11,326 bases of DNA. Source: Flavobacteriaceae bacterium (GTDB taxonomy: Bacteria > Bacteroidota > Bacteroidia > Flavobacteriales > Flavobacteriaceae). The notes beneath the pieces are model-generated. The model was not told the origin of the DNA. It was given only the letters and a program-made list of their open reading frames with translations, and searched no databases. The DNA lies in the NCBI GenBank assembly GCA_016649785.1, contig JAENXB010000078.1:1-11326 (forward strand), read 5' to 3'. Shown piece after piece: positions 1 to 6,248 of the stretch. The stretch's first letter is position 1. Each line of letters opens with the position of its first letter. The position numbers and the translations under genes are program-made.

Positions 1-45
1 GATTACGTTCGGTCTCGTGGTCTCGGAGAGCTGTATAAGAGACAG
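1..45. other. Nextera i7-side sequencing adapter (artefact, not genomic)
   Basis: Bases 12-26 match the Nextera read-2 stem GTCTCGTGGGCTCGG with one mismatch. Bases 27-45 match the Tn5 mosaic end AGATGTGTATAAGAGACAG with two mismatches. Together that is 31 of 34 positions, and the match ends exactly at 45. The gldJ reading frame on the minus strand is coherent up to base 46 and then breaks. By inference, 4-11 (tacgttcg) is the 8-nt i7 index and 1-3 (gat) is the end of the flow-cell adapter. The mismatches look like read errors. This stretch should be trimmed and not interpreted biologically. Confidence 0.95.
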
Positions 46-312
46 GTGTTGTTGATTTGGGGTATTGTTCCAATCATGCATCGGATCATCCTGAACACTA
101 CCCATTGGATACGTTCCTCCTACAACAAAAACAAGGCCGGGGCCTGTTTCCTGTTCCTCATAATCAGTATTGTACTGAAAACCTCCATCTTTTGAGTTGA
201 CATCCCATCCGGTTGCCCGCGAATTGTCTTTGTTATTCGACTTATTACAACTGAATATACCAGCGCCAATAGCGATAGTAAATAGTATTTTAAAGGCTAC
301 ACTGGTCCTCAT
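46..312 (-). CDS. gldJ: GldJ, gliding motility lipoprotein (5' fragment, 89 codons)
   Basis: The gene reads leftward from the ATG at 312-310 and is cut after 89 codons by the adapter. The N-terminus is a lipoprotein signal peptide: a hydrophobic stretch at residues 5-20, then IFSC with the lipidated Cys at 22, then an Asn/Lys/Ser-rich tether. Conserved GldJ segments follow: SRATGW (about 29-34), GGFQYNT (41-47), an ETGPGLVF segment (about 51-58), GGTYPMG (61-67) and a MHDWNNTPNQQH segment at the end. GldJ is an outer-membrane lipoprotein with a formylglycine-generating-enzyme-like (sulfatase-modifying factor) fold. It is needed for gliding and for type IX secretion, where it stabilises GldK. 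I separate it from GldK, which shares the fold, by the SRATGW and HDWNNTP motifs. The rest of the gene lies off the contig. It is divergent from porV. Confidence 0.9.
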
Positions 313-364
313 ATTTTATTCTATTTATGTAGTAATTTAGGCTTTGCAATATAGTAATTAACGT

Positions 365-398
365 GAAAAGTACAAGATTATTTTATCAGATTCAAAAA
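365..398 (-). promoter_or_regulatory. Candidate promoter of gldJ
   Basis: Read on the minus strand, TTTTTG (398-393) is followed after exactly 20 nt by TACTTTTC (372-365). The Bacteroidetes sigma-ABfr consensus is TTTG, about 19-21 nt, then TAnnTTTG. The -7 box matches at all fixed positions except the last (C for G). Transcription would start near 358, giving a leader of about 45 nt before the gldJ ATG. This is a pattern match only. Confidence 0.35.
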
Positions 399-643
399 CC
401 ATCTATTATCCAATTCACATCATTTTTTTGAACGGTAAATTTTAAATAGGAAGATGGTATTAAAAAATTAAGAAAATGGCTGGTGAAATAAAATTTTATT
501 GTGATCAATTTAAAATATTGAAGCAATTATGCAATAAAAAAACAGGGATCGAGTTATATTAAAGCCAGATTATTTTATTAACTTCTTTTTAATTTTAAAC
601 AGAAAATTGATAGGAGGTTATTCTCTTAACAAGAATAAAAATA

Positions 644-651
644 TATATTTG
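644..651 (+). promoter_or_regulatory. Candidate -7 box of porV
   Basis: TATATTTG fits the Bacteroidetes -7 consensus TAnnTTTG exactly. The -33 region (about 620-624) has only a weak T-rich match. Initiation around 657-660 would leave a short leader before the ATG at 673. It would also make the upstream in-frame TTG at 607 untranslatable, which supports the start chosen for porV. Confidence 0.4.
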
Positions 652-672
652 TTGAACATAATTAATATTGTG

Positions 673-1830
673 ATGAGAAATATTACCATTCTGGCTCTCG
701 GTTTTGCTTTACTGTCAAATTTTCAGGTTTTTTCTCAGGAAGAAAGGGATAGAGTGATTACCACGGCGGTTCCTTTCCTGCTAATTGCTGCCGATGCCAG
801 AGCTGCCGGGATGGGTGACCAGGGTGTTGCCACTTCTGCCGATGCGTTTTCACAACAGTGGAATCCGGCAAAATACGCATTTATAATAAGTCAGCAAGGA
901 GTGGGGGTTTCTTATACTCCTTACCTTAGTAATATCGTAAACGATATATTTTTGGGAAATCTCACCTATTTTAACCGGTTGGATGAACGCAGCGCTGTCG
1001 CGGCCAGTTTAAGGTATTTCAGCCTGGGGTCAATTGAAACACAGGGAGGATTTGAAGAATTGCCTTTGTTGTTAAGTCCTAACGAACTTACCCTGGACCT
1101 CTCTTATGCCTTGCGATTAAGTAATAATTTTTCCTTGGCTGTTGCAGGCCGTTATCTGCGGTCGGACCTGAGACTGTCTGTCAATAACGAAGATGCTACC
1201 GCGGCTTCTACCTTTGGAGTTGATGTGGCAGGATTTTATCAGGGTCCGAATATATATTTTAATAATTTCGACGGAAGATTTCGGGCAGGTTTTAATATTT
1301 CTAATATTGGGCCCAAAATAAAATATGACGAGGTAGGACAGGAAAATTTCATTCCTACAAACTTAAAAACAGGAGCCGGATTCGACTTTATTTTTGATGC
1401 TTCAAACAGATTGGGTACATATATAGAATTCAATAAACTACTGGTTCCTACTCCGCAGGATTTTAATAACGACGGTGTAATTGATAGGGCAGATGAAGAG
1501 GAATATAACAGCATAGGCTCTATTGAAGGTATTTTTAAATCCTTTGGCGATGCCCCGGATGGATTTTCGGAAGAATTAAAGGAAATTACCTGGGCTTTTG
1601 GCGCTGAATATGTTTTTCAGGAAGCCTTTTCATTGAGGACGGGTTATTTTAATGAAAGCGATACCAAAGGTTCCAGGAAATTTGTGGCTATTGGAGCCGG
1701 CTTTAAATATGCCCCGGTTTTAATTGATGTTTCTTATTTATTTTCTACCTCAGATGTAGTGAGCCCACTGGAAGGAACCCTTCGGTTTGGACTAACTTTC
1801 AATTTTGGCGAAGAATACAGTAAAAATTAA
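673..1830 (+). CDS. porV: PorV (LptO), type IX secretion outer-membrane beta-barrel protein
   Basis: This 385-residue protein has a signal peptide (hydrophobic core 4-20, likely cleaved next to FSQ at 20-22). The mature N-terminus is characteristic of PorV: RVITTAVPFLL (27-37), DARAAGMGD (41-49), QGVATSADAFSQQWNPAK (50-67). The body alternates beta-strands, and the last strands run to a C-terminal LRFGLTFNFG segment, as in FadL-like barrels. PorV is the outer-membrane shuttle that collects type IX cargo from the Sov translocon and hands it to the attachment complex with PorU. The frame is open back to a TTG at 607, but I start at the ATG at 673. That start gives a clean signal peptide and lies just after a -7 box. 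Residues 263-274 form an EF-hand-like loop (see findings). The gene is transcribed away from gldJ, and porU is not beside it. Confidence 0.93.
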   Translation: MRNITILALGFALLSNFQVFSQEERDRVITTAVPFLLIAADARAAGMGDQGVATSADAFSQQWNPAKYAFIISQQGVGVSYTPYLSNIVNDIFLGNLTYFNRLDERSAVAASLRYFSLGSIETQGGFEELPLLLSPNELTLDLSYALRLSNNFSLAVAGRYLRSDLRLSVNNEDATAASTFGVDVAGFYQGPNIYFNNFDGRFRAGFNISNIGPKIKYDEVGQENFIPTNLKTGAGFDFIFDASNRLGTYIEFNKLLVPTPQDFNNDGVIDRADEEEYNSIGSIEGIFKSFGDAPDGFSEELKEITWAFGAEYVFQEAFSLRTGYFNESDTKGSRKFVAIGAGFKYAPVLIDVSYLFSTSDVVSPLEGTLRFGLTFNFGEEYSKN

Positions 1831-1919
1831 TAAAAGTTAATTTATATATTTCCCCGGTTATCCTAAATAATCAGAGGAGACATTTTTATATTTCGGGCGC
1901 CAAAAAAATCAAATAATTA

Positions 1920-2402
1920 ATGAAAACTATTACTATAGTTGCCGTTTTTGAAGTATTCGATTCATTTGAAAAACTTCCCATAGAAGTGCAACATTTAATG
2001 GAGAAAGCATTTGAGGCAAGAAATACTGCTTATACTCCCTATTCAAAATTTAAAGTGGGTGCCGCAATCCTGCTCGACAATAAAGAAATAATAACAGGAA
2101 GCAATCAGGAAAATGCATCTTATCCCTCCGGGTTGTGTGCCGAACGCACTGCTATTTATTACGCTGGGGCTAAATTTCCCGAGGCTAAGGTTGAGAGAAT
2201 TGCCATTTCCGCAAAATCCATGAATCATCATCTTGTAATTCCAATTCCTCCCTGCGGTGCCTGTAGGCAGGCGATATCGGAATATGAAGTGAAACAGGAA
2301 ACCCCAATAGAAATCTATTTTATGGGAGAAGGAGGTAAGGTTGTAAAATCAAATTCTTTGAAAGATTTATTGCCGCTTGGGTTTGATGGTTCCTATCTAT
2401 AA
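1920..2402 (+). CDS. cdd: Cytidine deaminase
   Basis: This 160-residue protein is the usual length for the homotetrameric zinc enzyme that converts cytidine and deoxycytidine to the uridine forms in pyrimidine salvage. The catalytic motif CAE is at 73-75 (zinc Cys73, proton-shuttling Glu75). The second zinc motif PCGAC is at 111-115 (Cys112, Cys115). The substrate-binding segment YSKFKVGAA (41-49) and the NQENASYPSG segment (62-71) are also present. The ATG at 1920 follows an 89-nt gap after porV. A TATATTTC at 1887-1894 resembles a -7 box with C at its last position, so the gene may have its own weak promoter. A strong terminator follows. The enzyme is cytoplasmic. Confidence 0.95.
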   Translation: MKTITIVAVFEVFDSFEKLPIEVQHLMEKAFEARNTAYTPYSKFKVGAAILLDNKEIITGSNQENASYPSGLCAERTAIYYAGAKFPEAKVERIAISAKSMNHHLVIPIPPCGACRQAISEYEVKQETPIEIYFMGEGGKVVKSNSLKDLLPLGFDGSYL

Positions 2403-2427
2403 CGATTTCGATATTTTTTAGTGAAAA

Positions 2428-2462
2428 ACTGTTTTCATTTCCTATTGAAAACAGTATTTTTG
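2428..2462 (+). terminator. Rho-independent terminator after cdd
   Basis: ACTGTTTTCA (2428-2437) pairs perfectly with TGAAAACAGT (2446-2455): a 10-bp stem with an 8-nt loop. A short T-tract (2457-2461) follows. An A-run just left of the stem (2424-2428) could give weak function on the other strand. Confidence 0.8.
2455..2462 (+). promoter_or_regulatory. Candidate -7 box of pdhA overlapping the terminator T-tract
   Basis: TATTTTTG matches TAnnTTTG exactly. Transcription would start near 2469, leaving about 40 nt before the pdhA ATG at 2509. I see only a T-rich sequence, not a clear TTTG, at the expected -33 position, and that position falls inside the terminator stem-loop. Confidence 0.3.
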
Positions 2463-2508
2463 TGGCTGCCTTACAAATTCCACTGTTCGGCCTTAAATTA
2501 ATTTGCAC

Positions 2509-3510
2509 ATGAAGAAGATTACTAAAGCCACCTATTTGAAGTGGTACGAGGATATGTTGTTTTGGCGTAAGTTTGAAGACAAGCTTGCCCAGGTTTATAT
2601 TCAACAAAAAGTAAGAGGATTTTTACACTTATATAATGGGCAGGAAGCCATATTGTGTGGTTCATTGCACGCTATGGATCTCACAAAAGACCGCATGATC
2701 ACCGCTTACAGGAACCACGTTCAGCCTATTGGGATGGGAGTAGATCCTAAAAGGGTGATGGCCGAACTTTACGGAAAAAAAACAGGAACTTCCCAGGGAA
2801 TGGGTGGTTCTATGCATATTTTTTCTAAAGAACACCGCTTTTATGGAGGTCATGGAATTGTAGGTGGACAAATACCATTAGGGGCCGGACTTGCCTTCGC
2901 CGATAAATATTTTAAAAGAGATGCGGTTACCTTAACCTTTTTAGGGGATGGCGCTGCACGTCAGGGATCCTTACACGAAACCCTGAATATGGCAGTTAAC
3001 TGGAAATTACCCGTGGTGTTTTGCGTTGAGAATAACGGTTATGCAATGGGAACATCGGTAGCCCGTACTTCCAAAAGTACGGAAATCTGGAAATTAGGTT
3101 TGGGATATGATATGCCATGTGGACCCGTAGATGCCATGAATCCTATAAAAGTAGCCGAGGCTATGGACGAAGCCATTAAAAGGGCGCGTAAAGGTGACGG
3201 ACCTACTTTTTTAGAAATGAAAACATATCGCTACAGAGGTCATTCCATGAGTGATGCTCAAAAATATCGTACCAAAGATGAAGTTGCCGAATATCAAAAA
3301 ATAGATCCGATTACCCAAATACTCGATATCATTAAAGATAAAAAGTACGCTACAGATAAGGAAATCAAGGAAATAGATAAGCGTGTTAAAGATAAGGTGA
3401 GCGAATGCGAAAAATTTGCCGAAGAATCTGAATATCCGGATAAAAACGCGTTGTACGATATGGTGTACGAACAAAAGGATTACCCATTTATATCACATAA
3501 AGTAGAATAA
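2509..3510 (+). CDS. pdhA: Pyruvate dehydrogenase E1 component, alpha subunit
   Basis: This 333-residue subunit of the thiamine-diphosphate-dependent E1 decarboxylates pyruvate and transfers the acetyl group to lipoyl-E2. The ThDP/Mg motif begins at GDG (146-148) and ends at NN (175-176), the expected spacing. Other family marks are GQEA near the N-terminus, YRNH (about 65-68), GGSMH (about 98-102), GGHG (about 112-115) and the phosphorylation-loop-like YRYRGHSMSD (240-249). The length is that of the alpha subunit of a heterotetrameric E1, not of the long homodimeric AceE type, so a separate E1-beta gene is required and is not in this window. The ATG at 2509 is preferred over the in-frame TTG at 2503. 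It is separated by 3 nt from pdhC and is probably co-transcribed with it. Confidence 0.95.
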   Translation: MKKITKATYLKWYEDMLFWRKFEDKLAQVYIQQKVRGFLHLYNGQEAILCGSLHAMDLTKDRMITAYRNHVQPIGMGVDPKRVMAELYGKKTGTSQGMGGSMHIFSKEHRFYGGHGIVGGQIPLGAGLAFADKYFKRDAVTLTFLGDGAARQGSLHETLNMAVNWKLPVVFCVENNGYAMGTSVARTSKSTEIWKLGLGYDMPCGPVDAMNPIKVAEAMDEAIKRARKGDGPTFLEMKTYRYRGHSMSDAQKYRTKDEVAEYQKIDPITQILDIIKDKKYATDKEIKEIDKRVKDKVSECEKFAEESEYPDKNALYDMVYEQKDYPFISHKVE

Positions 3511-3513
3511 ATT

Positions 3514-5181
3514 ATGGCAGAAGTAATTAATATGCCTCGTTTAAGCGATACCATGGAAGAAGGGGTTGTCGCAAAATGGCTAAAGAAAGTTGGCGATAAA
3601 GTGGAGGAAGGCGATATTCTGGCTGAAATTGAAACTGATAAAGCCACAATGGAATTTGAGTCCTTTTCTGAGGGGACCCTTTTGTATATAGGACTTGAAG
3701 AGGGTGAAACTGCCCCCGTAGATTCGCTTTTGGCCATAATTGGTGAAAAGGGTGAAGATATTTCTGCGTTGTTGGAAGGTGGAAAAAAACCTGATGACAA
3801 GGAGAATAAGGAAGATTCTGAAGATAAAGAGGTTCAAAAATCTGGAGATGAAGTTAAGGATAGTAAGAGCGTTTCAGAAGATGAAAATTCAGATGAAGAT
3901 GGAGAAATTCCGGAAGGAGTTCAGGTAATAAACATGCCTCGATTGAGCGATACCATGGAAGAAGGCACCGTAGCCAAATGGATCAAACACGAAGGCGATG
4001 AAGTAGAGGAAGGCGATATATTGGCCGAAATTGAAACCGATAAGGCCACAATGGAATTTGAATCCTTCTATAATGGAACCTTGCTTAAAATTGGAATTCA
4101 GGAAGGAGAATCTGCAAAAGTGGATTCCCTTTTAGCCATAATTGGACCTAAAGGCACCGATATTTCCAAAATTGGCGCTAAGTCTGGCGCTTCCAAAGAA
4201 TCTCCTGTCTTAGATAAAAAATCTTCAGAAGAAAAGCCCAAAGAAGTTGAAATTTCAGAAGAAAGTAAAGCTTCAAAAACACATAGCGACAAACGTATTT
4301 TTGCTTCTCCATTAGCCAAAAAAATGGCTGAGGATAAGGGAATCAAACTAGCCGATGTAAAGGGATCTGGTGAGAATGGCAGGATTGTAAAGAAAGATGT
4401 AGAATCCTTTAAGCCATCAGAAAAAGCCAAGTCGGCCGGTGTTTCTGAAGAGGTCAAAGCAGAGGCAAAAGTAGTGCAAGCATACGTTGCTGCAGGTGAA
4501 GAGGAATTTGAGGAAATTAAAAATTCCCAAATGCGCAAGACTATAGCAAAACGCCTTGGAGAGTCAAAATTCAATGCGCCTCATTATTATCTTACTATTG
4601 AGTTAAATATGGAAGGTGCAATTGCATCGAGAAAACAAATTAACGAGCTTCCGGATGTGAAGGTTTCCTATAACGATTTGGTGATAAAAGCATCAGCTAT
4701 GGCACTGCGCAAGCATCCAAGGGTGAATTCACAATGGATCGGGGAAACTACCAGAATTGCGAAACACATTCACATGGGGGTTGCAGTAGCGGTAGAAGAC
4801 GGACTTCTGGTTCCTGTTTTGCGTTTTGCCGATCAAATGTCTATGACACAAATTGGTGCGCAGGTAAAAGATCTGGCAAGGAAAGCGCGCAATAAAAAAT
4901 TGCAGCCTCAGGAAATGGAAGGCAGTACATTTACTGTTTCCAATTTGGGAATGTTTGGAATTTCAGAATTTACCAGCATTATAAATCAACCCAATTCAGC
5001 GATCCTGTCTGTAGGAGCTATAGTTGAAAAACCGGTGGTTAAAAATGGTCAGATAGTTGTGGGAAATACAATGAAACTTACCCTTGCCTGCGATCATAGA
5101 ACCGTAGATGGAGCAACGGGTTCTGCTTTTTTACAGACCCTGAAAAGTTACCTTGAAAATCCCGTAACCATGTTGGCTTAA
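3514..5181 (+). CDS. pdhC: Pyruvate dehydrogenase E2, dihydrolipoamide acetyltransferase with two lipoyl domains
   Basis: This 555-residue core subunit moves acetyl groups from E1 to CoA. The order is lipoyl domain 1 (about 2-80, lipoylated Lys43 in DKA), an acidic Lys/Glu/Asp/Ser linker (about 90-133), lipoyl domain 2 (about 138-220, Lys177 in DKA), and a second linker. Then comes the peripheral subunit-binding domain (about 262-298, with FASPLAKKMA and GSGENGRIVKKDV), a third linker, and the catalytic domain (about 335-555). The active site is DHRTVDG, with His528 and Asp532. The two lipoyl domains agree at 66 of 82 aligned positions. It lies 3 nt after pdhA and is followed by a strong terminator, so pdhA-pdhC form a two-gene unit. 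The name aceF is also used. The 2-oxoglutarate and branched-chain E2 enzymes share the architecture, but the pdhA partner points to pyruvate. Confidence 0.94.
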   Translation: MAEVINMPRLSDTMEEGVVAKWLKKVGDKVEEGDILAEIETDKATMEFESFSEGTLLYIGLEEGETAPVDSLLAIIGEKGEDISALLEGGKKPDDKENKEDSEDKEVQKSGDEVKDSKSVSEDENSDEDGEIPEGVQVINMPRLSDTMEEGTVAKWIKHEGDEVEEGDILAEIETDKATMEFESFYNGTLLKIGIQEGESAKVDSLLAIIGPKGTDISKIGAKSGASKESPVLDKKSSEEKPKEVEISEESKASKTHSDKRIFASPLAKKMAEDKGIKLADVKGSGENGRIVKKDVESFKPSEKAKSAGVSEEVKAEAKVVQAYVAAGEEEFEEIKNSQMRKTIAKRLGESKFNAPHYYLTIELNMEGAIASRKQINELPDVKVSYNDLVIKASAMALRKHPRVNSQWIGETTRIAKHIHMGVAVAVEDGLLVPVLRFADQMSMTQIGAQVKDLARKARNKKLQPQEMEGSTFTVSNLGMFGISEFTSIINQPNSAILSVGAIVEKPVVKNGQIVVGNTMKLTLACDHRTVDGATGSAFLQTLKSYLENPVTMLA

Positions 5182-5211
5182 AACCTGGGTTAAAATGGAA
5201 AATAAATATTC

Positions 5212-5240
5212 AAAATCCCGCACTATTGCGGGATTTTTTT
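5212..5240 (+). terminator. Rho-independent terminator after pdhC
   Basis: AAAATCCCGC (5212-5221) pairs perfectly with GCGGGATTTT (5228-5237) around a 6-nt loop. It ends in a run of seven T (5234-5240). This is a strong, GC-capped terminator, and it finishes only 12 nt before the ATG of the next gene. Confidence 0.9.
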
Positions 5241-5252
5241 ATCTTTAAGGCT

Positions 5253-6248
5253 ATGAGGAATGCTTTATATAAAATTGGGATGCTTGCCGCTTTAGTTATT
5301 TCGACGGCCTGTAATATAACCCAAAGTGCTGCGTCGGAAAAAACGATAATCTCTGAAAGAGATATCAAGGCACCCAATCCCGTAATTTTAGAGGCTTCAG
5401 TAAAGAAAAATTTGGAATATTTGTCCTCCAATGAACTTCACGGGCGTGAAACCGGTACAGAGGGAATTGAAGAAGCAGCGGTTTTTATTGAAATCATGTT
5501 TGAGGAAAACAATATAAAACCCTACTATAAAACCTATCGCGATACATTTGAGGTTGGCAATAAAACCGGGTGTAATTTAATAGGATATTTGGAAGGAAGT
5601 GATCCTGTATTAAAGAATGAGTTCATCATTCTTGGTGCTCATTACGATCATATAGGTGTCGGGAAAGTGATCAATGGCGATTCTATTGCCAATGGCGCCA
5701 ATGACAATGCCTCAGGAACTGTGGGGGTTTTGGAATTGGCAAAACACTTTTCAAAAATAAACGACAATAAAAGAAGTTTGCTGTTTGTGCTTTTTTCTGC
5801 TGAAGAAATGGGCCTTCGGGGATCGAAACAACTCGCTGAAAAATTAAATTCGGAAGGATTGAATTTATATGCAATGGTCAATTTTGAAATGATTGGCGTG
5901 CCTATGCAGGATAAAAATTATCTGGCTTATGTAACAGGTTTCGAAGGATCTAATCTGGCTGAAAAATTTAATGAATATTCCAATTCAAAGATATTGGGAT
6001 TTTTACCGCGAGCCAATGAATTCAAGCTATTTGAAAGAAGTGATAATTATCCGTTTTTTCAGGAATTTAATGTCCCCTCACAAACCATCAGCACTTTTGA
6101 TTTCACAAATTACGATTATTACCATCACGTTTCGGATGAGGCTGAAAAGATGGATTTTTCACATATATCGAACCTCATTCAAAGTGTGATCCCCGGACTT
6201 TATAAAATGGCAAATACATCAGAAAAGGAAATTAAACTGAACCAATAA
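5253..6248 (+). CDS. M28-family zinc aminopeptidase-like lipoprotein
   Basis: This 331-residue protein has a lipoprotein signal peptide (hydrophobic 8-17, lipobox STAC, Cys20) and so is probably anchored in the envelope. The M28 metallopeptidase fold is marked by co-catalytic zinc ligands in the expected order: His130 in GAHYDH, the bridging Asp151 in NDNASG, catalytic Glu184 and ligand Glu185 in SAEEMGLRGS, an acidic residue at 212 (Glu, in NFEMIG), and His291 in YYHHVSDE. NELHGRETGTEG near residue 52 is the conserved N-terminal lead-in. It probably removes N-terminal residues from peptides in the periplasm or at the surface, but the substrate cannot be read from sequence. I start at ATG 5253, since the upstream in-frame TTG at 5226 sits inside the terminator hairpin. 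The stop overlaps the next ATG by 1 nt. Confidence 0.88.
   Translation: MRNALYKIGMLAALVISTACNITQSAASEKTIISERDIKAPNPVILEASVKKNLEYLSSNELHGRETGTEGIEEAAVFIEIMFEENNIKPYYKTYRDTFEVGNKTGCNLIGYLEGSDPVLKNEFIILGAHYDHIGVGKVINGDSIANGANDNASGTVGVLELAKHFSKINDNKRSLLFVLFSAEEMGLRGSKQLAEKLNSEGLNLYAMVNFEMIGVPMQDKNYLAYVTGFEGSNLAEKFNEYSNSKILGFLPRANEFKLFERSDNYPFFQEFNVPSQTISTFDFTNYDYYHHVSDEAEKMDFSHISNLIQSVIPGLYKMANTSEKEIKLNQ

Larger units (their letters stand above)
313..672. other. Non-coding divergent intergenic region gldJ / porV
   Basis: These 360 bases are very AT-rich with stops in all frames, and I see no gene, tRNA or convincing terminator. The region holds candidate promoters for gldJ (365-398, minus) and porV (644-651, plus). 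It also has a perfect 14-bp AT palindrome (487-500), which is not remarkable at this composition, and an isolated AGGAGG (612-617) that precedes no start codon at a usable distance. From what I recall of Flavobacterium johnsoniae, porU (over 1000 codons) lies between gldJ and porV. Here nothing of that size fits and I recognise no remnant of it. Confidence 0.7.

Noticed and set aside
487..500. Perfect 14-bp palindrome AATAAAATTTTATT
   Set aside because: Made only of A and T in very AT-rich DNA, with no partner site or spacing that suggests an operator.
579..629. Short frame ending KIDRRLFS just before porV as a possible remnant of the porU C-terminus
   Set aside because: Only about 15 codons between stops and no recognisable PorU motif, so it is consistent with chance.
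607..672. Upstream in-frame TTG start for porV, preceded by a GATAGGAGG-like sequence
   Set aside because: The AGGAGG (612-617) lies after the TTG, not before it. The extra 22 residues would bury the signal peptide, and a TAnnTTTG box at 644-651 lies inside the extension.
4098..4574. 158-codon open frame on the minus strand opposite pdhC
   Set aside because: It mirrors the Glu/Lys/Ser-rich linkers and binding domain of PdhC. The Ser/Phe/Pro-rich product has no family features and the plus-strand gene is certain.
5226..5252. TTG start 9 codons upstream for the M28 peptidase
   Set aside because: It lies inside the terminator hairpin and T-run. The ATG at 5253 gives a proper lipoprotein signal peptide.
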